A stretch of DNA of 64,000 nt, from NCBI RefSeq assembly GCF_015709455.1, contig NZ_JADNQW010000005.1:1612001-1676000 (forward strand), written 5' to 3'. This DNA is from Methylosinus sp. H3A. GTDB lineage: Bacteria; Pseudomonadota; Alphaproteobacteria; Rhizobiales; Beijerinckiaceae. Both the position numbers and the translations under genes were made by a program. Below are positions 27,130 through 34,400 of the stretch, one piece after another (the first letter of the stretch is position 1; every line of letters starts with the position of its first letter). Below the pieces are notes generated by a model, which made no database searches, was not told the DNA's origin, and saw only the letters and a program-made list of their open reading frames with translations.

Positions 27130-27691
27130 GAGAGCCTCACGGTCGCGTAGAGCCGCTTCAGGTGCTCTATCGCGCGCTTATGCAGCCGAACGATCGAGGG
27201 GATAGGCAGGCCGAGAACTTCGGCCCGCGAATAGTGGAAGCAAAGCCCGATATCGTCGAGAACCTCTTCGAGGCTCAGCGGGCTTGCCCGAAAAAATCGA
27301 TCGACTTCGTGACCAGCGTGCCGGCGTCCACCCCATGCATCGCGCCGAATACGAGTCTGTCGATCGGCGCGCCGTCGACCGACGTCAGGCTGATGGCGAA
27401 GTCCACCATGGTCGGCCGCGGCGAGGCCGCATAGAAGCGCGTGATGTCGAGCCCCGTGGGGATGCGCATCGTGACCGCCGAATAGGTCACGCCCTTCAGC
27501 TTGAAGGGATGATCGAGAACGATCGTCTCGCCGCCCCAATTGCCGCCCGCGTCGAAATCGACGATCGGCGCGATCGCATTCGCCGGAGCGGCCGCCGCCG
27601 TCGCAGCATCCACGGCCGCCGCCGTCGTCGCGGTCGCCCCCTGCGCGGCCTGCATCAGTTTGGTTTGAAACTCTTGTGCGCCGTCGACCAT
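27126..27691 (-). CDS. Frameshift product: tail assembly chaperone fusion (E+E' type)
   Basis: Translation begins at ATG 27691 and shifts -1 at the slip site TTTTTTC (27290-27296, minus strand). It continues as RASPLSLEEVLDDIGLCFHY and on to a stop at 27126. The extension contains a helical basic segment (LHKRAIEHLKRLYATV). Only in this frame does the DNA between 27126 and 27275 code. P2 and many long-tailed phages make such a minor fusion to recruit tube protein to the tape measure. The sequence shows the slip site; use of it is inferred. Confidence 0.8.
27275..27691 (-). CDS. Phage tail assembly chaperone (TAC_7, gp41/E-like)
   Basis: A 138-residue unshifted product. An Ala-rich N-terminus is followed by the TAC_7 pattern ETIVLDHPFKLKGVTYSAVT, then MRIPTGLDITRF and KSIDFFGQAR at the end. 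The ATG at 27691 has GGGAGAA upstream. It lies between the tail tube gene and the tape measure, the conserved place for this chaperone. Confidence 0.88.
   Translation of the reverse strand: MVDGAQEFQTKLMQAAQGATATTAAAVDAATAAAAPANAIAPIVDFDAGGNWGGETIVLDHPFKLKGVTYSAVTMRIPTGLDITRFYAASPRPTMVDFAISLTSVDGAPIDRLVFGAMHGVDAGTLVTKSIDFFGQAR
27290..27296 (-). promoter_or_regulatory. Programmed -1 frameshift slip site
   Basis: On the minus strand the heptamer T-TTT-TTC sits in the zero frame as GAT TTT TTC, the canonical X-XXY-YYZ form. The short inverted pair GGGC-AAG-CCCGC follows directly, and the zero-frame stop TGA is 13-15 bases further on. It allows tRNAs on TTT TTC to slip back onto TTT TTT. Confidence 0.85.
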
Positions 27692-27705
27692 GTCTATTTC
27701 TCCCG

Positions 27706-28215
27706 TCAGTAGCCCAGCGCTGCGCGCACACGGGCGTAAGGATCGCTTCCGCCGACGCTGTAGACGCCGGCCTCTATGTCGATATCCCAGATGACCGAGC
27801 CGTCGATGGTCAGCTTCAGGGCGTCGAGCGCGGTCTTGAATTTCAGCATCGCCTTCTTGCCGGCGTCCCATGCGCCGGGGTCGCATTCGATGACCTCGCC
27901 GCGCATCTGCAAGATCGCCGTATGCTCGGCGTTCCGGTCGCCGTCGAGGTAGCCACGGACGCCGAAAGCCACGCCCTTCGCGCCCGTGTAGAGGCCGACG
28001 AGCGCCAGCACCTGCGGATCGAAAGAGGCGAGATCGGCCTCGAAATCGAAAGCCTCATAGCCGAGCGCGATACGACGCGGGGCCAGCATTCCGCCGCCGC
28101 GATGTTCCTCGGTCTTTTTCTTGACCTTCGGCAGGCTGCACTTCTCGCCGCTGCCCGCCTTGCCATAGCCGTCCGCGAAGACCGTGAACGCCTGGAGGAT
28201 ATAATCGAGCTGCAT
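27706..28215 (-). CDS. Major tail tube protein (FII-like)
   Basis: A 169-residue tube protein of contractile tails, starting MQLDYILQAFTVFADGYGKA. KVKKKTEEHRGGGMLAPRRI and FEADLASFDPQVLALVG match the P2 FII family. It lies between sheath and chaperone genes as in P2 and Mu. Confidence 0.9.
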   Translation of the reverse strand: MQLDYILQAFTVFADGYGKAGSGEKCSLPKVKKKTEEHRGGGMLAPRRIALGYEAFDFEADLASFDPQVLALVGLYTGAKGVAFGVRGYLDGDRNAEHTAILQMRGEVIECDPGAWDAGKKAMLKFKTALDALKLTIDGSVIWDIDIEAGVYSVGGSDPYARVRAALGY

Positions 28216-28225
28216 CCTATCCTCC

Positions 28226-29458
28226 TCACGCCGCCGTCTGCTGGGCGATCATCGACGAGAGGCTCGTCAGCAGATCGCTGTAGTAGTCCGCATTGCGCTG
28301 CGCCTTGTAGACGATGTGCTCCATCGGCGCGGGCGCCTCGGGGTCGATGCGCCAGGTGTAGACGCCATTGCGCATCTGCGCGGGCGGATTGTCCTCCGGG
28401 TCGAGCCAGCATCGGCCGCCGACGAGAAAACCCTCGTTCTTGCCAAACTTGAAGAAGGCGTTGGCGCGCTCCGTCATGTCGAGCAGCAGCTGCACGCTCG
28501 GCGGCTTGTCGACCGCCCACAGCGTCGCCTCGTCGAGCGCCTCATAGACGGCGTCCTCGGTCGTGCGGACGACCTCGAACACCCAATTGGCGTCGTCGGC
28601 CGTGGTGCGATTGCCCCAGCGCCGCCAGCCGCCATACTGGCCCGCGCTCGCCTGGCCCATATTGATGATGGTGGCGATGCGGTTCTCGTTGAGGATGTTG
28701 GCGAGGCAGTCGGGATCGCCGCTCGCCCAGTCGACGGGCGTCGAGACGCCGCCGATCGACTGCAGCACGAAGTTCGACGGCGAGAACCAGAAACCGTTTT
28801 CGCGATGCACGCGCGCGGTCAGGCCTGCGAAGACTGCTTCCGCCGGCCGCGTCACAAAGGCCGAGGAGACCGGATCCCAGGCCAGCACATTGGGATAGAT
28901 CGGCGTCAGCCGCGCGCTCGACCAATCCTCGCGCCAGGCGAGCGCCTCGTCGCTCGAGGTCGAGGGCGTGGAGGCGTAGACGCGCCCCCGCAGCTTGCCC
29001 GCGACGGCGAGCAGCGCCGCCACCACGGGGTTGGAGGCGCCGCTCGGCCGCGTCGACGTGAAGCCGGGCGCGATCAGCGTGCGCGGCTGCACGCCCACGT
29101 GAGAACGCGCGGAGAGCAGCGCATAGGCGCCGGTGCGCGCGGTGAGCGAGCCGATGACCTTGGTCATCTGCGCGTCGACCGTCGTGGCCGTGTCCACGCG
29201 CACGACGACGCAGGCGCCGCCGCCCTCGGCGTAGAAGTCGCGCACGGCGGGCAGCAGCGTGCCGGTCTCGCCGAGCAGCGCCGCTTTCTGCGGCGCGGAG
29301 GTGAGCAGCACGGGCGTGTCGAGCGGGAAGGCTGCGACGTCGGCGAGAGGGGCCGTGCCGATGATGCCGGCGACGGCCATTTTATTGACCGTCACCGACT
29401 GATTGGCGGAGGCGATCTCGACCGTCTCGACGCCATGCAGGAATTGAGAGCCGGGCAA
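28226..29458 (-). CDS. Tail sheath protein (FI-like)
   Basis: A 410-residue contractile sheath protein with the family features QFLHGVETVEIASANQSVT, VAGIIGTAPLADVAAFPLDTP, and at the C-terminus NPPAQMRNGVYTWRIDPEAP with HIVYKAQRNADYYSDLL. The TTG start at 29458 is supported by GGAGGAG seven bases upstream. It is the first gene downstream of a late-promoter palindrome (29557-29572). Confidence 0.93.
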   Translation of the reverse strand: MPGSQFLHGVETVEIASANQSVTVNKMAVAGIIGTAPLADVAAFPLDTPVLLTSAPQKAALLGETGTLLPAVRDFYAEGGGACVVVRVDTATTVDAQMTKVIGSLTARTGAYALLSARSHVGVQPRTLIAPGFTSTRPSGASNPVVAALLAVAGKLRGRVYASTPSTSSDEALAWREDWSSARLTPIYPNVLAWDPVSSAFVTRPAEAVFAGLTARVHRENGFWFSPSNFVLQSIGGVSTPVDWASGDPDCLANILNENRIATIINMGQASAGQYGGWRRWGNRTTADDANWVFEVVRTTEDAVYEALDEATLWAVDKPPSVQLLLDMTERANAFFKFGKNEGFLVGGRCWLDPEDNPPAQMRNGVYTWRIDPEAPAPMEHIVYKAQRNADYYSDLLTSLSSMIAQQTAA

Positions 29459-29556
29459 ATTCGTCTCCTCCGAGCGCCGTAAAAGACCTTTTCAAAGACG
29501 CTTGACGCGCCTTTTCATCCTGCTCAACATCCGTGAAATCCCGCCAAAATTCAGCC

Positions 29557-29572
29557 GGAGACAGCTGTCTCC
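29557..29572 (-). promoter_or_regulatory. Late-activator palindrome copy 1 (tail promoter)
   Basis: GGAGACAGCTGTCTCC, a perfect 16-base palindrome, in minus-strand context GGGAGACAGCTGTCTCCGGC. It lies 99 bases upstream of the sheath start, just after the stop of the DUF4376 gene. The same sequence occurs upstream of the protease and endolysin genes. It is proposed to bind the Mor/C activator. Confidence 0.75.
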
Positions 29573-29574
29573 CG

Positions 29575-30099
29575 CTACGCCGGCCAGCCCGTCTCTATGT
29601 CGATCGCCGCCAGCGCCGCAGCATCGGCCGCCGCGGTGATCGCCGCGGTAAGCGTCGCTTCGTGGTCGAAGCAGCCTTGCACATGGGCGCGCACGGCCTG
29701 CGCCACGGCGATCAGCGTCGCATGGTCAAGCAGCTGGAATGTGCCGTTCGCCAGCTTCCAGGTCACCGCGTAATTATTGTCCAGCACGCCGGCCACAACG
29801 GCCGCGGTGAGCTTGGACTGCGTCGCCGCGTCGCTCGGGATGGAGAGGCCGCCGACCGTGACGCCCGCCGTCTCGGCGCGCCAGCGGCGATCGGCGAGAG
29901 CGGCGAACTTGGCGGCTTTGAGCGCGGCGAGCGTCGGCGCAGGGAGCGGCGTCGGCGCATGGCCAGCGGCGAGCCAATCGCGATAGGCGCGACTGTCGGC
30001 CGTCTCTGAGTCGACGGGGACGAGCGCCCCGTCGGCGTCGCGGCGCACGACGCGCGCGAATGGCAAGCCGGACAAATCGGCGATGGTCGAATAGGTCAT
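29575..30099 (-). CDS. DUF4376-like tail fibre accessory protein
   Basis: A 174-residue protein. The segment from about residue 55, LPAPTLAALKAAKFAALADR, followed by GLSIPSDAATQSKLTAAVVA and LLDHATLIAVAQAVRAHVQG, matches DUF4376, found next to tail fibres. It begins MTYSTIADLSGLPF and has GGAG before the ATG at 30099. Probably a fibre assembly or attachment factor. Confidence 0.75.
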   Translation of the reverse strand: MTYSTIADLSGLPFARVVRRDADGALVPVDSETADSRAYRDWLAAGHAPTPLPAPTLAALKAAKFAALADRRWRAETAGVTVGGLSIPSDAATQSKLTAAVVAGVLDNNYAVTWKLANGTFQLLDHATLIAVAQAVRAHVQGCFDHEATLTAAITAAADAAALAAIDIETGWPA

Positions 30100-30100
30100 G

Positions 30101-31408
30101 TCAGATCTCCGCTGAGGCAAGAAGAAGCCCGCCGGGCACCAGAATCGCGACCTCGCCTGGCGCGGCAATACTCGCTACGAGGTCGACGTATCCTCCGTCG
30201 ACACTGAGGTATGATCCCTCGAGGCTGATCGCGTCACAGAAGGCGATTCCCGGCCGCACGAGCGCTCCTGCCCCAGATATGATGATGACCGAGGGGACTC
30301 CTGCCATCCTAATTGAGAAAGTCCCCGACAGAGTGGCGCTTGTGCCAGTAGGTTTCCACGTTCCTGACCACCCGACGATCCTCTGGAGGTAGCGCTGGCA
30401 TAGGGTATTCTCGAGGCTCAAATGCGAACGTTCGAATGCGGTCAAATAGCTGCCGGGTTCGAACTGCGGACGCAAGATCGTGCCATTCGCGAACTCGACA
30501 TTCGTCTGCACACCCGCGGCCAATCCCGTGACGACGAGCGGCGCCGTGCGGGACGCCGTCGCATAGGAGCCGGAGCCCGCATAGCCCGTCCCCTGCCAGA
30601 CGCGCGCCTGCGCCGTTCCGTCGTGCGACAGCACATAGGTTCCGCCCTCGATCAGCCCGGCCTCGACGGGCATGATCAGCGAGCCCGCGGAGGGTGAGAT
30701 CGTCGTATCGAGACCGCTCCCCGCAAATGTGTATGTCGAGCCTCCCGATCCCGCCTTGAGGCCGTCATGACCATAGGCGCCGGCCGCGAGCGTCACCGTC
30801 CCGGAGACCACGCGCTGGTTGAGCGCGAAAGACGCGTTGCGCAGCCGATTGCGCCGCCCGGTGAGCGCCCAACCCTTCACGCCGCTCGGAAAGGCGACGG
30901 CTCCAGTCGTGCGATCGGCCGTCATCGCCGCGAGCAGCGCCGCGTCCGAGACGCCGGACTGCCCGACATAGAGCCCCGGCGCGCCGGAGTGCGCGTCCAT
31001 GACCATGCGCCCGGTCGAATCGTCGGCATAGACCTTGACGAAAGGGGCCTCGGCCGAACCTCGATCGAGCAGCGATTTCATCAACGCCCGCAGCTCGCCG
31101 GTGGACGGCATGGACATGCGGATCACCTTATAGGCGGCGCCCGATTGCGTCGCCGCGGACCATGGCTTCGCGAGTGTCAGCGTCGCCGTCGAGGCCCCGG
31201 ATACGCCAGAGACCTCGCTGATCAGCTCATAGCCGACGCCGTCGACGACGAAAAAATCGCCGCTGCGCACGGAAGAGAAGGTGAGGCCGGAGACCGCATC
31301 CGTGGTGATGATCCCGCTGTTGGTGAGCGCCACATTGCGCTGGCCGTTCTGGATGCTGGCCGTGCCCTGCGTCCAATCATCGACGCCGCGGTAGGTGTTC
31401 GCAGACAT
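30101..31408 (-). CDS. Putative tail fibre / receptor-binding protein
   Basis: A 435-residue protein from ATG 31408, with AGGAGG upstream. The N-terminus has WTQGTASIQNGQRNVALTNS, a repeated beta-type fold found at phage fibre bases. The C-terminal half is Gly/Ser/Thr-rich, with NRLRNASFALNQRVVSGTVT and GWSGTWKPTGTSATLSGTF, typical of beta-structured tip domains. It follows the giant repetitive fibre gene and probably carries host-recognition function; this is inference from position and composition. Confidence 0.7.
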   Translation of the reverse strand: MSANTYRGVDDWTQGTASIQNGQRNVALTNSGIITTDAVSGLTFSSVRSGDFFVVDGVGYELISEVSGVSGASTATLTLAKPWSAATQSGAAYKVIRMSMPSTGELRALMKSLLDRGSAEAPFVKVYADDSTGRMVMDAHSGAPGLYVGQSGVSDAALLAAMTADRTTGAVAFPSGVKGWALTGRRNRLRNASFALNQRVVSGTVTLAAGAYGHDGLKAGSGGSTYTFAGSGLDTTISPSAGSLIMPVEAGLIEGGTYVLSHDGTAQARVWQGTGYAGSGSYATASRTAPLVVTGLAAGVQTNVEFANGTILRPQFEPGSYLTAFERSHLSLENTLCQRYLQRIVGWSGTWKPTGTSATLSGTFSIRMAGVPSVIIISGAGALVRPGIAFCDAISLEGSYLSVDGGYVDLVASIAAPGEVAILVPGGLLLASAEI

Positions 31409-31416
31409 AGTGCCTC

Positions 31417-34400
31417 CTATTTGGCGAGTTCGAAAACGAGCAGCGATGTCGTGCCGAAGGCCGAATTCGGCGAGGAGACGTCGATGGCGAATGTCGCCGT
31501 CGAGTTCTCCCCGGCGACATAGCTGATGAGCATCACGGCCGGCATGGCGATGGCGCCGGTGACGGCGAGGCCGTTTTGGGTATTTTCGACGATCGGCACA
31601 TTGTAGACGGGGCGCGTGGCCACAGTCGCGCGACTGCCCGGATCGGCGCCGCCGACCGATAGCGACATGGAGCCGACAACAGGCGTGTAGCTGGCCGTGG
31701 GGCACGAATATTCGGCCATGATCGCGATGCGCGAGCCGGCGCGCACCGCCAGAGTGACCTCCGCATGACCGCCGGCCGTCGTGACGCCGGCTGTGTGTGA
31801 GACCGCATTGTCCGCGATCTTGCCGGTCGAAATCGTGCCGCCCACGATGAGGCTGCCTTCGATCTCCATATTGCCGGTGAACCGCAGCGTATAGACCGTA
31901 GCATCATTGGCCTTTTTGACGCCGCTGAAAATCAGCGCGCCGGTCTGGCCGTCGATCGCGCCCGCCAGCGTCCACTGCACGGCGACGCCGTCGAGCGACG
32001 TCTGCATGGTGGAGAGCGACGCGCTGTGCCCGCCGACCGTGCTGGACAGCGAGGACAGCTCCGTGGCGATGGCGCCGACGGCCGTGGAGCGCGTCGTGGC
32101 CTCGGAGCTGATCGCCGCCTCATTGCCGCCGACCCGCGCCGTCAGCGTCGTCAGCTGATCGGAGAGCGCGCTGTCACCTGCCGAGCGCGTGACCGCCTCA
32201 GTGGAGATCGCCGCCTCATTGGAGCCGGCGCGCGTCGTCAACGTCGTCAGCTGATCGGCGAGCGCGCTGACCGCATTGGCCCGCGTCGTCGCCTCGGAGG
32301 AGATCGCCGCCGTATGGCCGCCCACCGTCGACGAGAGCGCCGAGAGTTGATCGGAGATCGCATTGTCCGCCGTCGCCCGCGCCGTCGACTCGGCCGTGAT
32401 CTGCGATTGATGATCTCCGACCGTCGCGTTGAGCGTCGCGACCTGGTTGGCGATGGCGCTGACGGCGGTGGAGCGCGCCGTCACCTCGGTGGAGATCGCG
32501 GCCGTGTTGGAGCCGACCGTCGCGGTGAGCGTGTCCAGCCGATCGGAGAGCGCACTGTCACCCGCCGAGCGCGCAACCGCCTCAGTGGAAATCGCCGCCT
32601 CATTGGAGCCGGCGCGCGTCGTCAACGTCGTCAGCTGATCGGCGAGCGCGCTGACCGCATTGGCCCGCGTCGTCGCCTCGGAGGAGATCGCAGCCGAATG
32701 GCTGCCCACCGTCGACGAGAGCGCCGAGAGTTGATCGGAGATCGCATTGTCCGCCGTCGCCCGCGCCGTCGACTCGGCCGTGATCTGCGATTGATGATCT
32801 CCGACCGTCGCGTTGAGCGTCGCAACCTGGTTGGCGATGGCGCTGACGGCGGTGGAGCGCGCCGTCACCTCGGTGGAGATCGCGGCCGTGTTGGAGCCGA
32901 CCGTCGCGGTGAGCGTGTCCAGCCGATCGGAGAGCGCACTGTCACCCGCCGAGCGCGCAACCGCCTCAGTGGAAATCGCCGCCTCATTGGAGCCGGCGCG
33001 CGTCGTCAACGTCGTCAGCTGATCGGCGAGCGCGCTGACCGCATTGGCCCGCGTCGTCTGCTCCGTGCTGATCGCCGCCGCATGGCCGCCGACCGTCGCC
33101 GTCAGCGTCGTCAGCTGGTCAGAGAGCGCGCTGTCGGCCGTCGCGCGAGCCGTCGTCTCATTGGCGATGGCGGATGTGTTGGAGCCCACCGTGGCGGAGA
33201 GGCTGGCCAGCTGCGTCGCAATGGCGCTGTCGGCTGTCGAGCGCGCCGTCGCCTCGGAGCTGATCGCCGCCTCATTGCCGCCGACCCGCGCCGTCAGCGT
33301 CGTCAGCTGGTCCGAGAGCGCGCTATCGGCCGCCGAGCGCGCCGTCGTCTCCGTGGAGATCGCCGCCTCGGAGGAGCCGACCCGCGTCGTCAACGTCGTC
33401 AGCTGATCGGCGAGCGCGCTGACGGCATTGGCCCGCGTCGTCTGCTCCGTGCTGATCGCGGCGGTATGGCCGCCGACCGTCGTCGTCAGCGTCGTCAGCT
33501 GGTCGGAGAGGGCGCCGTCGGCCGTCGCGCGAGCCGTCGTCTCATTGGTGATGGCGGACGCGTTGGAGCCGACGCCGGCGGAGAGGCTGGCGATTTGCGT
33601 CGCAATGGCGCTGTCGCCCGTCGAGCGCGCCGTCGCCTCGGAGCTGATCGCCGTCTCGGACGAGCCGACCCGCGCCGTCAGCGTCGTCAGCTGATCGGAG
33701 AGCGCGCTGTCCGCCGCCGCACGCGAGACCGTCTCGGTGGAGATCGCCGCCTCGGAGGAGCCGACACGCGTCGTCAACGTCGTCAGCTGATCGGCGAGCG
33801 CGCTGACCGCATTGGCGCGCGTCGTCTGCTCCGTGCTGATCGCCGCGGTATGGCCGCCGACCGTCGCCGTCAGCGTCGTCAGCTGGTCTGAGAGCGCGCT
33901 GTCGGTCGTCGCGCGAGCCGTCGTCTCGGAGGAGATCGCCGCCTCGGACGCGCCGACGCGCGTCGTCAGCATGTCCAGCTGCGAGGAGAGCGCGCTATCG
34001 CCCGTGGCCCGCGCTGTCGCCTCGGAGGATATAGCCGCAGTGTTGCCGCCCACCGTCGCCGTCAGCGTCGTCAACCGATCGGCGAGCGCGCTGTCGGCCG
34101 AGGCCCGCGCCACGATCTCGTCGCTCACCAGGGCGAGCGCGGCGCCGAAGCGCGCGCCCACCTCGAGCCGATAGGCGGCCAGCGCATGAGTTGCGTCGGC
34201 GACGGCCGTCTGGGCCATCTCGACGCCGGCGAGCGCGCGCGCGCCGCTGTCGGCCGCCTGCTGCGCAGCGAGCGCCGCGACGAGGTCCGAGACGTCGCCG
34301 GCGTCGCCGATCGCCGCCAGCACGCGGTCCGAGCGGCCGGCGAGCGCGCTGTCGGCCGTGGCTCGCGCGACCGTCTCCTGCGTCGCGAGGCCCAGCGCCT

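Noticed and set aside
25051..27150. 699-codon plus-strand frame opposite the tape measure gene
   Set aside because: Arg/Leu-rich shadow; the minus-strand frame has correct family motifs and gene overlaps.
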